Of a DNA stretch of 64,000 nt, positions 44,933 through 55,536 are shown piece after piece; the first letter of the stretch is position 1, and each line of letters starts with the position of its first letter. The notes under the pieces were generated by a model. The model worked only from the letters and a program-made list of their open reading frames with translations. It was not told the origin of the DNA and did not search any database. The position numbers and the translations under genes were made by a program. The DNA is from Arthrobacter alpinus (lineage in GTDB: Bacteria > Actinomycetota > Actinomycetes > Actinomycetales > Micrococcaceae): the NCBI RefSeq assembly GCF_001294625.1, contig NZ_CP012677.1:372001-436000 (forward strand). Reading direction: 5' to 3'.

Positions 44933-44955
44933 GCGGAGGAGATGTCGATGGTCAT
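43699..44955 (-). CDS. creatinase, copy 2
   Basis: This 418-residue creatinase has the same sequence as copy 1 except for its first residues (TIDISSAA in place of SIITPENA). Catalytic His247 and all family motifs are present. It has its own ribosome-binding site (AAGGA) and lies between the NCS1 permease and creatininase, a complete creatinine-to-sarcosine unit. Copy 1 has a different promoter context and regulator, so the same enzyme is probably produced under two signals. Confidence 0.93.
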   Translation of the reverse strand: MTIDISSAATSVSELERLKVLHNGQKVQLTFTDAEMERRIAGLRKIMAAKDLDAVVLTSFHGIKYYSDFLFTYFGRSYAMVVTQDDTVTVTANIDAGMPWRRGYGDNIVYTDWRRDNYIFAIQEALRTRGVTVRRLGVEDDTLPLDNRNKLQAAFDGATLVDVAQDAMRQRMIKSAEEIVVIKHGARIGDLGGEAIKAAITAGITEYEVALIGTEAMVHEIARTFPDSEIRDTWVWFQSGINTDGAHNWATTRKLQEHDILSLNCFPMTSGYYTALERTLFLGEPDARSLELWNVNVEVHRRGLELIKPGAVCKDIAAELNEIYIDRGLLANRTFGYGHSFGVLSHYYGREAGLELREDINTVLEPGMVVSMEPMITVLDGQPGAGGYREHDILVVGEDGAENITKFGFGPENNIINA

Positions 44956-44999
44956 GGGATGTTCCTTATGCGTGTGGTGGTGAAATATTGGGGGGGGTG

Positions 45000-46538
45000 C
45001 TATGCGATGTGAGCTGGCTCCACGCGCTTTTCCTCAGTGGCGTCGCCGTGTTCTGCCAGCACGTCGTCTTCATTGAGACCACCGCGGATGCCGAGGGGTA
45101 CGCCAGCCTTGATGCGCTTGCGGAACCGTGGGTATCCGAGGGCGAAGTAGAGGCCGGCTGAAGTGACTGTGCCGGCCAGCCAGGAGAGGTCGATTCCACC
45201 CATGGCCGTTGCGATGGGTCCCTGAAGTGCCGGAATCCCGCCGTACATGAACATCCAGGTCATGAGGATTCCAACAAAGAAGGCTATGAAAGCGATCGGA
45301 TTAAAGTTCTTAAGGGACGTGGACTTCGGATCCAGGAACAGGTACGAGTAGTCCTTGTGGTGCCGTTCAAAGATGAAATAGTGGACTGCCATGATGCCGC
45401 CCCAAGTTGCCACCCAGGCCACAATGGTGCCCAGCCATGTATCGAGGATCGTCGCGAAGTCCTCCGCGAACATGAAGAAGATGACGGCAATCATGGATAG
45501 GATTCCCACCAGGATGGAGAGCTTGCGGCGGGAGAGCTTCACATCCAGGGCCTGGAAGGCGACACCGAAGGTGTACAGGTTGATGATATTGGTCGCAATG
45601 GGGCCGTGGATCACGAGCAGGATGACCGGGATGGCCATAGTGCCAAAGTTGGAGACAATCAGTTCCCCTGGATCGGCCGAACCGTTTTTGGTTGCGAGGC
45701 TGGCGCCAAGGATACCCAGCCAGACGACCGGCAGGAACTGGCCCAAGACGCTGACCAGGAAAAGCTTGGCCGGTTTGACCTTACGGCTGACAAACCGGGA
45801 ATAATCAGGGGCGTAAGTGAACCAACCGATTCCCCAGCCAATGCCGATCACGGTCATAATCGCGGACATGGCGGCGATGCGCGGCATGCCCTCCAAAACG
45901 TGGCCGGCCGGTCCCGCGTAGCCCCAGTTAATGTCAAGGTGCGTCCACGCGATGATGGACATCGCGACCAGAACGATAACGGTTGGTGGCATGGTGATGC
46001 GTTCAAACTTGGCGATGGCACGATAGCCTCGGTAACAGATGGCCACCTGGACTGTCATGATGACGGCGGCGACGGCGATGCGAACCAGCAGGTTGCGCTG
46101 GCTGGGGTCAACCCACCCGATCATGCCGAACAAGGCCATGACAAGGTCCAGGATGACCCACGTGTTCACAGCTGACCAGCCAATGGCTATGGTTGCCTGG
46201 ATGGCGGCCGGGAGATATGCGCCGCGCCGGCCAAAGGCCCCGCGGGCCAGCAGCATGCCCGTAGCTCCGGTCCGCTGGCCCAGGATCACGAAGAATCCGA
46301 AGCCCGCCATGCCGATGGCGTTTCCGACGATCAGCACGATAAGGGTGTCGCGCAGGCCAAGTCCAAGTTGGATTCCCAGAGCTCCGAGGATCCAGTTGAT
46401 CGGGGCAACGTTGGCGCCTGCCCAGATCCAGAACTGACCGGAGAGTTTGGTGGTTCGCAACGATTCGGGGATGGGTTGCAGGACGTCTTCAACCTCGACA
46501 ATCGTAGTTTCCTGCGACCGTCGGCTAACTTTGCTCAT
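45000..46538 (-). CDS. NCS1-family permease (candidate creatinine importer)
   Basis: A 512-residue membrane protein with 12 helices of the nucleobase:cation symporter-1 (CodB-like) family: WIWAGANVAPINWILGALGIQLGL near the N-terminus, GMAGFGFFVILGQRTGATGMLLARGAFGRRGAYLP and IGWGIGWFTYAPDYSRFV. NCS1 proteins import cytosine, allantoin, hydantoins and similar rings. Being upstream of creatinase and creatininase on the same strand, creatinine is the natural guess. It diverges from the PucR-type regulator. Confidence 0.88.
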   Translation of the reverse strand: MSKVSRRSQETTIVEVEDVLQPIPESLRTTKLSGQFWIWAGANVAPINWILGALGIQLGLGLRDTLIVLIVGNAIGMAGFGFFVILGQRTGATGMLLARGAFGRRGAYLPAAIQATIAIGWSAVNTWVILDLVMALFGMIGWVDPSQRNLLVRIAVAAVIMTVQVAICYRGYRAIAKFERITMPPTVIVLVAMSIIAWTHLDINWGYAGPAGHVLEGMPRIAAMSAIMTVIGIGWGIGWFTYAPDYSRFVSRKVKPAKLFLVSVLGQFLPVVWLGILGASLATKNGSADPGELIVSNFGTMAIPVILLVIHGPIATNIINLYTFGVAFQALDVKLSRRKLSILVGILSMIAVIFFMFAEDFATILDTWLGTIVAWVATWGGIMAVHYFIFERHHKDYSYLFLDPKSTSLKNFNPIAFIAFFVGILMTWMFMYGGIPALQGPIATAMGGIDLSWLAGTVTSAGLYFALGYPRFRKRIKAGVPLGIRGGLNEDDVLAEHGDATEEKRVEPAHIA

Positions 46539-46680
46539 GCAAATCTCGATTCACTTCGTCGTGATTGGTTTGGAAGATTGCTTTAGCCTATTAGTGATCT
46601 GACGCACATGACATATACATTTTGATTACACTAATCGCAGATGTTGCGACAGTATGTCTCCAATTAATGGCAGGATAATC

Positions 46681-48189
46681 ATGATCACACTCGCAGAAGT
46701 CCTTGCTTCCACGGCCATGTCGGAGGCAGACCCCATACTGCGCGGGAATGTTCCCGGTACGTTACGGCGCATTGTCCGGTGGGTGCATTCAAGCGAAGTG
46801 CTTGAGATTGCCCCGCTTCTGCGAGGAGGGGAGTTGCTGCTCTCCGGCGGCGCGGCGTTGCTGGCTCTTCCCCCGCAGGAGCAGGACCTGTATATCCGCA
46901 GCCTGGCGGGCCGGAATATCGCGGCTCTGGCCCTGCAGACTGCCGGTCAGGGTGCACCTCTGTCTGCCCGGCTCATAGCGGCGGCAGACAGCTATGGACT
47001 GCCCGTGATCGAGTTGCGCTCGGTAGCGCCGTTCGTTGACATTGCCGAGGCAGTGAACCGCCTTGTGGTCAATGAGCAGGCGGCTGCCCATCAGGTGGTC
47101 GACGAGGTCTCCCGCCGCATTGCACGCCAGATCACCGACAGGGGCCCGCACCTGCCGTCCATCCTTGAAATGGTTGCCACGGCCTTGGTGGCTGAGGTGT
47201 CGATGGCCGCTTCTGACGGTCTGCCCATGGGCCATGCAGGCAGCGCCATCGCAGGGGACGGGTCAACAGTGGTGACCGGCATTGTGGTTGGCGGACAGCT
47301 GGCCGCCGAACTGACTCTCCGTTCCCTGTCGGCAGACCCGTTTTTGTTGGAGCTGGCAGCCGATCGACTCTCGGGAATTCTGGCACTGGCCCTAGCGCAG
47401 GCTTTTCGCCCCACGCCCGCACAAGTAGCCAATGCGCGGCTGATGGAGGCCGTGATCGAGGGTGTCGGTGTCGGAAACGTCGAGCGGCTTTGGCTGGCAG
47501 CCGAGTTGCTGCCGGGCCAGGCGGCGGTCATGGCCATCTTTCGGGCCTCAGGCAGGGAGGCCAACTTCTCCGCCGTCGAAAGAGTCCTCCGTGCCGGGGG
47601 AGGGAAAATCAAGTCGCATTTGTGGGACGGGGACCTGGCCGTGCTGTTCGCCTTGCCCCGAAGCAAGACGCGGAAGTCACGTGAAGCTCTGCTCCATGCG
47701 GCGCGGGAGGCCCTGCGCGGCACTGACACCTGCGCGGCTTTCGGGCCGACCGTGGACGACGGTTTCCGCGCTCACGAGTCCTATGTGGAGGCGCAGGAAA
47801 CCATGGGACTCGGAATGCCTGCCGCGGGCGAGGTGCTCGACGCCATTGAATTTTTGGGCCGGCGAATCGTGAGGGCGGTGCCCGACTCGGGCTTTCTGGA
47901 GTTGTATGTACGCGCGTGCATCGGGGAGGTATTGGACTGGGACCGTAAGCACGGCACGGCCCTGCTTGCAAGCCTGCTGTGCTGGCTGGAATCGGGGTGC
48001 AACACGACGGCGTCCGCCGTCACCTTGAACGTTGAGCGGCAGACCATGCACAAGCGGTTGAACAAGATCCGGGACCTGCTGGGCGGGGATCCGCGCACCT
48101 CGGGCAGGCTGTTTGCCATCCACGTCGCTGCGGCGGCGGCCGCATACGCCGCACTTGCTCCGACTATTTCCAGGCGAGCTATTCACTAG
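46681..48189 (+). CDS. PucR-family transcriptional regulator
   Basis: From ATG 46681, preceded by GGCAGGATAATC, the product is 502 residues; an ATG nine codons earlier is less well placed. The N-terminal 120 residues are the PucR domain (LRRIVRWVHSSEVLEIAPLLRGGELLLSGG). The middle is a GGDEF-like or linker region, and the C-terminal 60 residues hold the helix-turn-helix LLCWLESGCNTTASAVTLNVERQTMHKRLNKIRDLLG. PucR activators govern purine, allantoin or related nitrogen sources. Divergent from the NCS1 permease, it likely controls creatinine use. Confidence 0.9.
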   Translation: MITLAEVLASTAMSEADPILRGNVPGTLRRIVRWVHSSEVLEIAPLLRGGELLLSGGAALLALPPQEQDLYIRSLAGRNIAALALQTAGQGAPLSARLIAAADSYGLPVIELRSVAPFVDIAEAVNRLVVNEQAAAHQVVDEVSRRIARQITDRGPHLPSILEMVATALVAEVSMAASDGLPMGHAGSAIAGDGSTVVTGIVVGGQLAAELTLRSLSADPFLLELAADRLSGILALALAQAFRPTPAQVANARLMEAVIEGVGVGNVERLWLAAELLPGQAAVMAIFRASGREANFSAVERVLRAGGGKIKSHLWDGDLAVLFALPRSKTRKSREALLHAAREALRGTDTCAAFGPTVDDGFRAHESYVEAQETMGLGMPAAGEVLDAIEFLGRRIVRAVPDSGFLELYVRACIGEVLDWDRKHGTALLASLLCWLESGCNTTASAVTLNVERQTMHKRLNKIRDLLGGDPRTSGRLFAIHVAAAAAAYAALAPTISRRAIH

Positions 48190-48861
48190 CTACAGCACGC
48201 TGCGGATGGTCTTTTCAAAGCTGGTCACGTGCTCCAACGCCAGCCTGCCGGCCAGTTCGGCGTCGCCGTCGGCGATTGCATTGAGCAACTCGACGTGTTC
48301 AATGATATGTCCGGCCACTGACGGAATTTTGTCCAACACCAGGCACCAGATGCGAGTCGCCAGGTTGTCGTACCGGATAAGCACGTCCTCCAAGTGCGGA
48401 TTCGCGGCGGCCGCATAGATCTGCCGGTGCACCATGATGTCATATCGCATGAGCGAGAGCTGGTCCGTGCCGCCGGGGCCTGAACCTGCAATGTCGGCAG
48501 CCAGTTCCCGCAGTCGGCTTCGCATCTCCAGTGTGGCGGTCTGCGCCGCTCTCCGGGCCGCCAGTGGCTCCAGGAGTTCGCGGATCTCGGAAATATCTGC
48601 CAGTTCCGTGATGTCGACTCGGGTCGCAAATGTTCCCCGTCGCGGATAGGAGACCACCAAATGGTCGCTTTCCAGCCGCTTGAGCGCCTCGCGTACCGGG
48701 GTGCGCCCAATCCCGAGCTTCGTCGCCAGGGCCGAGTCGTTAATGGCATCGCCCGGTCGGATCTCCAACATGATCAGCTGGTCGCGCAGGTGCCGGTAGG
48801 CCTGCTCTGACAACGGCAGCCCCGCTTGGGCGGCTGCCTCGTCTTTCACTGCAAGACTCAT
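48190..48861 (-). CDS. GntR-family regulator, FadR/FCD subgroup
   Basis: From ATG 48861, with AAGGAGGAG upstream, it has 223 residues. Residues 18-75 are the winged helix (LSEQAYRHLRDQLIMLEIRPGDAINDSALATKLGIGRTPVREALKRLE). Residues 95-215 form an FCD effector domain with metal-binding type residues (RYDIMVHRQIYAAAANPHL, HIIEHVELLNAI). It ends base to base with the PucR gene, converging. It diverges from glyA, and symmetrical sites before glyA suggest that it controls the sarcosine operon. Confidence 0.9.
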   Translation of the reverse strand: MSLAVKDEAAAQAGLPLSEQAYRHLRDQLIMLEIRPGDAINDSALATKLGIGRTPVREALKRLESDHLVVSYPRRGTFATRVDITELADISEIRELLEPLAARRAAQTATLEMRSRLRELAADIAGSGPGGTDQLSLMRYDIMVHRQIYAAAANPHLEDVLIRYDNLATRIWCLVLDKIPSVAGHIIEHVELLNAIADGDAELAGRLALEHVTSFEKTIRSVL

Positions 48862-48991
48862 CGGTGGCTCCTCCTTGGGTTCTGGATGGCGTCGCCTCAA
48901 CTGGCTGGCGGCACCGTGTTTGAACGACGCCCTTGACGCCGAGTGATCTACAACATATTATTGCACTCAATCTAATATATCAGTCATGTAT

Positions 48992-49018
48992 TAGTTGACT
49001 AGTAGTTGTTGACTACTA
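48992..49018. promoter_or_regulatory. candidate operator before the glyA-sox operon
   Basis: Two overlapping symmetries occur: TAGTTGACTA (48992-49001) and TAGTAGT-TGTTG-ACTACTA (49000-49018). GTTGACTA also recurs at 48994 and 49008, 14 bases apart. The T-GT/AC-A half-sites resemble GntR/FCD operators. The site lies 22 bases before the glyA start, close enough to block transcription or initiation. The assignment to the adjacent GntR protein is inferred. Confidence 0.55.
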
Positions 49019-49040
49019 AAGACTTGCAAAGGAGCAACCC

Positions 49041-50345
49041 ATGGTAGACGTGCTTACAGACACCCTTTCCAGCGTAGACGCCGAAGTCGACGCGGCCATC
49101 ACAGCCGAACTTCTGCGCCAGCAATCAACGCTGGAAATGATCGCCTCCGAGAACTTTGCCCCCACCGCTGTCATGGAAGCCCAAGGCTCGGTGCTGACCA
49201 ACAAGTATGCCGAGGGCCTCCCGGGTAAGCGCTACTACGGCGGCTGCGAGCACGTTGACGTGATTGAGCAGCTGGCCATCGACCGGGTCAAGGCCCTGTT
49301 CGGTGCCGAGGCCGCCAACGTCCAGCCGCACTCCGGCGCACAGGCCAACGCCGCCGCCATGTTCGCGCTGCTGGATCCGGGCGACACCATCATGGGCTTG
49401 GATCTGGCCCACGGCGGGCACCTGACCCACGGCATGCGCATCAACTTCTCCGGCAAGCTGTACAACGTGGTCCCGTATCATGTGCGCGAATCCGATATGA
49501 CAGTGGACATGGCCGAGGTTCAGGCGCTGGCACTGGAACACCGGCCCAAGCTGATCGTGGCCGGCTGGTCCGCCTACACCCGCCAGCTCGACTTTGCCGA
49601 GTTCCGCCGCATTGCGGACTTGGTTGGCGCCTACTTGATGGTGGATATGGCCCACTTTGCCGGCCTCGTGGCAGCCGGACTGCACCCAAGCCCGGTGCCG
49701 TACGCCGACGTCGTTACCACCACCACGCACAAGACCCTGGGCGGCCCGCGCGGCGGCGTCATCCTCAGCAAGGAATCCCTGGCACGGAAGATCAACTCCG
49801 CCGTGTTCCCCGGTCAACAGGGCGGCCCCCTGGAGCACGTCATCGCGGCCAAGGCCGTGTCGTTCAAGATCGCGGCCACGGATGCTTTCAAGGAGCGTCA
49901 GGAACGCACCCTGGCAGGTGCCAAGATCCTGGCTGCGCGCCTGCTGGAGGCGGACGTCGCCGAGTACGGGATCTCCGTGGTGGGTGGCGGCACCGACGTT
50001 CACCTGGTTCTTGTGGACCTGCGTAACTCCGAGCTTGACGGCCAGCAGGGTGAGGACCGTCTGCACCGGATCGGTATCACCGTCAACCGCAACGCCGTCC
50101 CGTTCGATCCCCGACCCCCGATGGTCTCTTCCGGGCTGCGGATCGGCACCCCGGCTCTGGCAACCCGCGGATTCGCAGCTGCAGAGTTCACCGAGGTTGC
50201 CGACATCATCGCCGAGGCTATCAAGGGCGAGCTCAGCGAAGAGGCCGCTGTGCTACTCCGGGACAGGGTCACCGTCCTGGCCGAGAAATTCCCGCTCTAC
50301 CCGAACCTGTCCGCCGAGACCCTCTTGAATGGAGTTGCCCCGTGA
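49041..50345 (+). CDS. glyA: serine hydroxymethyltransferase
   Basis: The enzyme interconverts glycine plus methylene-THF and serine. The 434-residue product starts at ATG 49041, with AAAGGAG upstream. Marks are [36 protein letters not shown] and the PLP-binding [14 protein letters not shown] with Lys231. In this operon it should run from glycine to serine, consuming the methylene-THF released by sarcosine oxidase. It overlaps soxB by four bases (GTGA). Confidence 0.96.
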   Translation: MVDVLTDTLSSVDAEVDAAITAELLRQQSTLEMIASENFAPTAVMEAQGSVLTNKYAEGLPGKRYYGGCEHVDVIEQLAIDRVKALFGAEAANVQPHSGAQANAAAMFALLDPGDTIMGLDLAHGGHLTHGMRINFSGKLYNVVPYHVRESDMTVDMAEVQALALEHRPKLIVAGWSAYTRQLDFAEFRRIADLVGAYLMVDMAHFAGLVAAGLHPSPVPYADVVTTTTHKTLGGPRGGVILSKESLARKINSAVFPGQQGGPLEHVIAAKAVSFKIAATDAFKERQERTLAGAKILAARLLEADVAEYGISVVGGGTDVHLVLVDLRNSELDGQQGEDRLHRIGITVNRNAVPFDPRPPMVSSGLRIGTPALATRGFAAAEFTEVADIIAEAIKGELSEEAAVLLRDRVTVLAEKFPLYPNLSAETLLNGVAP

Positions 50346-51562
50346 GCACCGAACAACTGCCCGAACACCCGGAATTCCTGTGGCGCAACCCGGATCCGAA
50401 GAAGTCATACGACGCCGTGATCGTTGGTGGCGGCGGCCATGGACTGGCTACGGCATACTTTCTGGCCAAGAACCATGGCATGACGAACATCGCCATCTTG
50501 GAAAAGGGCTGGCTGGCCGGTGGCAACATGGCCCGCAACACCACCATCATCCGCTCCAACTACCTGTGGGATGAGAGTGCAGCCATCTACGAGCACTCCC
50601 TGAAACTGTGGGAGATTCTGCCAGAGGAACTCGACTACGATTTCCTTTTCAGCCAGCGCGGGGTCATGAACCTGGCCCACACGCTCGGTGACGTGCGTGA
50701 AAGTATGCGCCGTGTGGGCGCCAACCAGCTGAACGGGGTCGACGCCGAGTGGCTGGACCCGAAGCAGGTGAAAGAGCTGTGCCCCATACTGAACATCAAC
50801 GACAACATCCGTTACCCCGTGATGGGCGCCACCTACCAGCCCCGGGCCGGTATCGCCAAACACGACCACGTGGCTTGGGCGTTTGCGCGCAAGTGCGATG
50901 AGCTGGGCGTGGACATCATCCAGAACTGTGAGGTCACCGGCTTCATCAAGGACGGCAATCGCGTCACCGGCGTCAAGACCAGCCGCGGCACCATCAACAC
51001 CGAAAAGGTGGGGCTCTGCGCCGCGGGCCACAGCTCGGTGCTGGCCGAGATGGCAGGCTTCCGCCTCCCCATCCAGTCACACCCGTTGCAGGCACTGGTC
51101 TCGGAACTGCACGAACCGGTGCACCCCACAGTGGTCATGTCCAACCACGTGCACGTCTACGTCTCCCAGGCCCACAAGGGTGAACTGGTGATGGGGGCCG
51201 GCGTCGACTCCTACAACGGCTATGGCCAGCGTGGTTCTTTCCATGTCATCGAGGAACAGATGGCGGCCGCAGTGGAACTTTTCCCCATCTTTGCCCGCGC
51301 CCACGTGCTGCGCACCTGGGGTGGGATCGTGGACACCACCATGGACGCCTCGCCCATTGTGGGCCTGAGCCCGGTGGAGAACATGTATGTTAACTGCGGC
51401 TGGGGGACCGGCGGGTTCAAGGGCACGCCCGCCGCCGGACTGACCTTTGCCCACACCATCGCCACCGGCGCCCCGCACACGCTGAACAAGCCGTTTTCCA
51501 TGGAACGCTTTGAAACCGGCGCCCTCATCGACGAGCACGGCGCCGCAGCCGTGGCCCACTAG
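50342..51562 (+). CDS. soxB: sarcosine oxidase, beta subunit
   Basis: SoxB binds FAD and FMN in the heterotetrameric oxidase that demethylates sarcosine to glycine, passing the methyl carbon to THF. The 406-residue product starts at GTG 50342 inside the glyA stop. The dinucleotide fold is [20 protein letters not shown] followed by [21 protein letters not shown], typical of SoxB. The C-terminus contains [17 protein letters not shown] and [16 protein letters not shown]. The other subunits follow immediately. Confidence 0.96.
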   Translation: MSTEQLPEHPEFLWRNPDPKKSYDAVIVGGGGHGLATAYFLAKNHGMTNIAILEKGWLAGGNMARNTTIIRSNYLWDESAAIYEHSLKLWEILPEELDYDFLFSQRGVMNLAHTLGDVRESMRRVGANQLNGVDAEWLDPKQVKELCPILNINDNIRYPVMGATYQPRAGIAKHDHVAWAFARKCDELGVDIIQNCEVTGFIKDGNRVTGVKTSRGTINTEKVGLCAAGHSSVLAEMAGFRLPIQSHPLQALVSELHEPVHPTVVMSNHVHVYVSQAHKGELVMGAGVDSYNGYGQRGSFHVIEEQMAAAVELFPIFARAHVLRTWGGIVDTTMDASPIVGLSPVENMYVNCGWGTGGFKGTPAAGLTFAHTIATGAPHTLNKPFSMERFETGALIDEHGAAAVAH

Positions 51563-51591
51563 TACCGGCCCCACCAGACAAGGAGTACAAG

Positions 51592-51954
51592 ATGTTGTTG
51601 TTTTCATGCCCCAACTGCGGGCCGCGCAACGAAGGCGAATTCCACTACGGGGGACAAGCTCATGTGGCCTACCCCACACACCCGGGGGACCTCTCCGACC
51701 GAGAATGGGCGGAGTATCTGTTCTTCCGAGAAAATACGAAAGGGCTGTTTGCGGAGCGGTGGGTGCACAGCACCGGCTGCCGCAAATGGTTCAACATGGT
51801 CCGGGACACTGTCAGCTATGACATCCACGCGGTCTACCGCATGGGCGAGCAGCCACCGACGGACCTTGACCCGGCAACCACACCGGCAAACGCACCAGCC
51901 CAGCCGCTGGCGCCCGCCCAGGCAAGTAACACCAGCACATCGGAAGGAGTGTAG
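51592..51954 (+). CDS. soxD: sarcosine oxidase, delta subunit
   Basis: A 120-residue zinc-binding subunit. The zinc ligands are Cys6 and Cys9 (SCPNCG), His59 and Cys63 ([13 protein letters not shown]). The central [25 protein letters not shown] is characteristic. After residue 87 comes a 33-residue Pro/Ala/Thr-rich tail ([16 protein letters not shown]), longer than in most SoxD proteins and probably disordered. It is 29 bases after soxB. Confidence 0.95.
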   Translation: MLLFSCPNCGPRNEGEFHYGGQAHVAYPTHPGDLSDREWAEYLFFRENTKGLFAERWVHSTGCRKWFNMVRDTVSYDIHAVYRMGEQPPTDLDPATTPANAPAQPLAPAQASNTSTSEGV

Positions 51955-51956
51955 CC

Positions 51957-54905
51957 ATGACACCGCAGAACAAGCAGCCCAACCGGCTCGCAAGCGGCGG
52001 CCGGATCGACCGCAGCACCACCTGGAACTTCACCGTCGACGGCGTCGGCCACACCGGCCACCCGGGCGACACCATCGCCTCCGCGCTGATCGCCAACGGC
52101 CGTCTGGCCGCAGGCAACTCCCTCTATGAGGACCGCCCTCGCGGCATTCTCTCTGCAGGCGTTGAGGAATCCAATGCGCTCATCAAGGTTGCTGGACGAT
52201 TCCCCGGCCACGCGGCCGAATCCATGCTTCCGGCCACGGCCGTCTCCCTCGTTGACGGGCTCGACGTCGAATTCCTTTCCGGCCTAGGCAGGCTCGATCC
52301 GTCCCAGGACGAGGCTGTCTACGACAAAAAGTACGTCCACACGGACGTCCTGGTGGTCGGCGGAGGGCCCGCAGGGCTCGCCGCGGCCCGCGAGGCGGCC
52401 CTTACAGGCGCCCGCGTCATCCTCATCGACGACCAGCCGGAACTGGGCGGGAGCCTGCTTTCCGGACGCGACGAACGCGTCAACGGCATCCCGGCTCTGG
52501 ACTGGGTGGCCGGGGTTCAGGCGGAACTGGGCGCAGCCGCTGAATGCACGGTGCTGCACCGCACCAGCGTGTTCGGCTCCTACGACAGCAACTTCCTGAT
52601 CGCCGTGCAGAACCGCACCGACCACGTTGCGGCGGCCCCAGGTGACGGCGTCTCCCGCCAGCGCATCTGGCACATCCGCGCCAAGCAAGTGGTCCTGGCC
52701 ACTGGCGCCCACGAACGCCCCATCGTGTTTGAAAACAACGACCGCCCCGGCATCATGCTTGCCTCGGCGGCACGCAGCTACCTCAACCGCTACGGCGTGG
52801 CGGCCGGGTCCAAGGTGGTCATCGGCACCACGAACGACAGCGCCTATCAGCTCGCCGCAGACCTGCTGGCCGCGGGCATCGAGGTGGCCGCCGTCGTTGA
52901 CGCCCGCCCGCAGCTGTCGCCGCTGGCCGCTGCCGCAGCGCTTAGCGAGGACGTGCGTGTCATCACTGGCAGTGCCGTGGTCAACACCGCCGGTGCCACG
53001 GCGCTGGAGGCGGTCATGCTCGCCGGGATCGACGCCGACGGCGCGCCCGTCGGCGCGGTGGAGGAAATCGCCGCGGACCTGCTCGCCGTCTCCGGCGGCT
53101 GGAGCCCGGTGGTGCACCTGCACAGCCAGGCGCAGGGCAAGGTGCGCTGGGACGTGGAGCTGGCCGGCTTTGTGCCGTCCACCGTGGTAAGGAACCAGCA
53201 AAACGTTGGCGCCTGCCGCGGCAGCTACGCCCTCGCTGACTGCGTGGCCGAGGGAGCTAGTGCCGGTTCTGTTGCCGCCGTCAACGCCGGGTTCGCCACG
53301 GCCGCCGCCGTTGCTGCCGCCACCGCAGTGGCGGCGCGCCCCGCACGCCCGGCCCAACCCACGGGCCCCACCCGCGCATTGTGGCTGGTGGGCGGTACGC
53401 AAGGATCGGCGTCGGACTGGCACCACCACTTCGTGGACTTCCAGCGCGACCAAAGCGTTGCCGACGTGTGGCGCTCCACCGGTGCCGGACTGCGCAGCGT
53501 GGAACACATCAAGCGCTACACCTCCATCAGCACCGCTAACGACCAGGGTAAGACCTCGGGCGTGAACGCGATTGGCGTCATCGCCGCAGCGTTCCGCCAG
53601 CAGGGCACCGTGGTGGACCCGGACATCGGCGCGATCGGCACCACCACCTACCGGGCACCATTCACACCCGTCGCGTTCGTGGCTCTGGCCGGCCGGCAGC
53701 GCGGGGACCTGTTCGACGCCGCCCGCCGCACCTCCATCCATTCCTGGCACGTGGACCGCGGCGCCCTGTTCGAGGACGTGGGCCAGTGGAAACGGCCCTG
53801 GTACTATCCGCAGCCGGGCGAGGACATGGACGCGGCCGTGCTGCGCGAGTGCGCTGCAACGCGTGAGTCCGTGGGATACATGGATGCCACCACCTTGGGC
53901 AAGATCGAAATCCGCGGCCAGGACGCCGGGGAGTTTCTGAACCGGATCTACACCAACGCGTTCAAGAAGCTCGCCCCCGGCTCCGCCCGCTACGGAGTCA
54001 TGTGCACCCCGGACGGGATGATCTTCGACGACGGCGTGACCCTGCGCCTGGATGAGGACCGCTACTTCATGACCACCACCACCGGCGGCGCCGCCAAGGT
54101 GCTGGACTGGCTGGAGGAATGGCAGCAGACCGAATGGCCCGAACTGGACGCCACCTTCACCTCGGTGACCGAGCAATGGACCACCATCGCTGTTGTCGGG
54201 CCCAAGTCCCGGGCCGTGCTGGCCAAGCTGGCCCCGGATCTGGACCTCTCCAACGAGGCCTTCGGATTCATGGCGTTCCGAGAGACGGTGCTAGCCTCCG
54301 GCGTTGCGGCGCGGGTGTGCCGCATCTCCTTCTCCGGCGAGCTCGCCTACGAGATCAACGTCCCGGCCTGGTACGGACTCTCGACCTGGGAGGACGTGAC
54401 GGCGGCGGGGGAGGAATTCAACATCACCCCGTACGGCACCGAAACCATGCACGTGCTCCGTGCCGAAAAGGGCTACCCGATCGTCGGCCAAGACACCGAC
54501 GGCACTGTCACCCCGCAGGATGCGGGCATGGACTGGGTGGTTTCCAAGGCCAAGGACTTCATCGGCAAGCGATCCTACCAGCGCGCCGGCGCCGTCCGGG
54601 AGGGCCGCAAACACTTGGTCAGCGTGCTGCCGGTGGACGGTTCCATCCGCCTGCCGGAGGGCACGCAGCTGGTGGCGGCCGGGGTCAGCGTGAACCCCGC
54701 CTACGGGCCCGTGCCCATGCAGGGATTCGTCACTTCCAGCTACCACAGCGCCGCCCTGGGACGGTCCTTCGGGCTGGCCATGATTAAGGACGGACGCAAC
54801 CGGATCGGTGAACGCCTCATCGCTGCCGTCGGGTCCGAGCTGGTGGACGTGGTTGTTGGGGAAACAGTACTTTTTGATGCCGAAGGGAAGCGCCGAGATG
54901 GTTAA
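51957..54905 (+). CDS. soxA: sarcosine oxidase, alpha subunit
   Basis: A 982-residue subunit. The N-terminal 100 residues form a ferredoxin-like fold ([19 protein letters not shown]). An NAD-binding domain follows with [19 protein letters not shown] and [21 protein letters not shown]. The C-terminal half, from about residue 590, is a GcvT-like THF-binding domain ([49 protein letters not shown]). This is the heterotetrameric type that makes 5,10-methylene-THF. It starts two bases after soxD and overlaps soxG by eight. Confidence 0.96.
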   Translation: MTPQNKQPNRLASGGRIDRSTTWNFTVDGVGHTGHPGDTIASALIANGRLAAGNSLYEDRPRGILSAGVEESNALIKVAGRFPGHAAESMLPATAVSLVDGLDVEFLSGLGRLDPSQDEAVYDKKYVHTDVLVVGGGPAGLAAAREAALTGARVILIDDQPELGGSLLSGRDERVNGIPALDWVAGVQAELGAAAECTVLHRTSVFGSYDSNFLIAVQNRTDHVAAAPGDGVSRQRIWHIRAKQVVLATGAHERPIVFENNDRPGIMLASAARSYLNRYGVAAGSKVVIGTTNDSAYQLAADLLAAGIEVAAVVDARPQLSPLAAAAALSEDVRVITGSAVVNTAGATALEAVMLAGIDADGAPVGAVEEIAADLLAVSGGWSPVVHLHSQAQGKVRWDVELAGFVPSTVVRNQQNVGACRGSYALADCVAEGASAGSVAAVNAGFATAAAVAAATAVAARPARPAQPTGPTRALWLVGGTQGSASDWHHHFVDFQRDQSVADVWRSTGAGLRSVEHIKRYTSISTANDQGKTSGVNAIGVIAAAFRQQGTVVDPDIGAIGTTTYRAPFTPVAFVALAGRQRGDLFDAARRTSIHSWHVDRGALFEDVGQWKRPWYYPQPGEDMDAAVLRECAATRESVGYMDATTLGKIEIRGQDAGEFLNRIYTNAFKKLAPGSARYGVMCTPDGMIFDDGVTLRLDEDRYFMTTTTGGAAKVLDWLEEWQQTEWPELDATFTSVTEQWTTIAVVGPKSRAVLAKLAPDLDLSNEAFGFMAFRETVLASGVAARVCRISFSGELAYEINVPAWYGLSTWEDVTAAGEEFNITPYGTETMHVLRAEKGYPIVGQDTDGTVTPQDAGMDWVVSKAKDFIGKRSYQRAGAVREGRKHLVSVLPVDGSIRLPEGTQLVAAGVSVNPAYGPVPMQGFVTSSYHSAALGRSFGLAMIKDGRNRIGERLIAAVGSELVDVVVGETVLFDAEGKRRDG

Positions 54906-55536
54906 CACAGCAGCAAACGCAAATGTACAGGCACTGCGACGGAGCCCGGCTGCGCACCTATGGACGGACTTCGAGGTGGCCGTAGTGGTGGGGGAGTACG
55001 GGGTTGCCTTGCGCGAAATCCCGTTCCAGCGGATGGTCGGGATCCGCGTGGACCCCCTGTCCGAGGCTGGGCAGCGGATCGGTGCGCGGACGGGCGGGTT
55101 GCCCGCCAGTTGCGGGCAGGTCACGGCCGGGCCGGGCGGGGTGAATACCCTGTGGCTGGGGCCGGACGAGTTCCTCACCATCGCCCCCGACGACGGCGGC
55201 GCGGACGGTGGCGGGCTGGCCGCCAGCCTCGTTGAGGCACTGGGTGACGGTGCCGGGCAGGCCATCGAGCTCTCCAGCAACCGCACCACCTTCGAGCTGG
55301 CTGGGCCCAGCGCCCGGGCCGTGCTCGAGAAGAGTTGCGCGGCTGACCTGCACCCGCGCTCCTTCGCTACCGGCACCGCCATCACCACGGAAATCGGCAA
55401 GATCCCCACCATCTTGTGGAAGACCGGCGATGACGCGTTCTTGATATTCCCGAGGGCTTCTTTTGCCGACTACCTGGGACGCTGGCTGTTGGACGGCATG
55501 CGGGAATTTGCCGCAGGGAACACGTCATGGCACTAA
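54898..55536 (+). CDS. soxG: sarcosine oxidase, gamma subunit
   Basis: From ATG 54898, inside the soxA end, it has 212 residues. The SoxG pattern is [64 protein letters not shown] and [28 protein letters not shown]. This small subunit completes the oxidase. Its stop overlaps the sdaA start by ten bases. Confidence 0.94.
   Translation: MVNTAANANVQALRRSPAAHLWTDFEVAVVVGEYGVALREIPFQRMVGIRVDPLSEAGQRIGARTGGLPASCGQVTAGPGGVNTLWLGPDEFLTIAPDDGGADGGGLAASLVEALGDGAGQAIELSSNRTTFELAGPSARAVLEKSCAADLHPRSFATGTAITTEIGKIPTILWKTGDDAFLIFPRASFADYLGRWLLDGMREFAAGNTSWH

Noticed and set aside
39938..44955. Calling the M24 proteins Xaa-Pro peptidases
   Set aside because: The whole-length resemblance to Pseudomonas creatinase, the catalytic His region and the creatininase and sarcosine oxidase context favour creatinase.
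52284..54176. A 630-codon minus-strand frame across soxA
   Set aside because: Antisense to soxA, low complexity in Gly/Ala/His/Val, no ribosome-binding site or motif.
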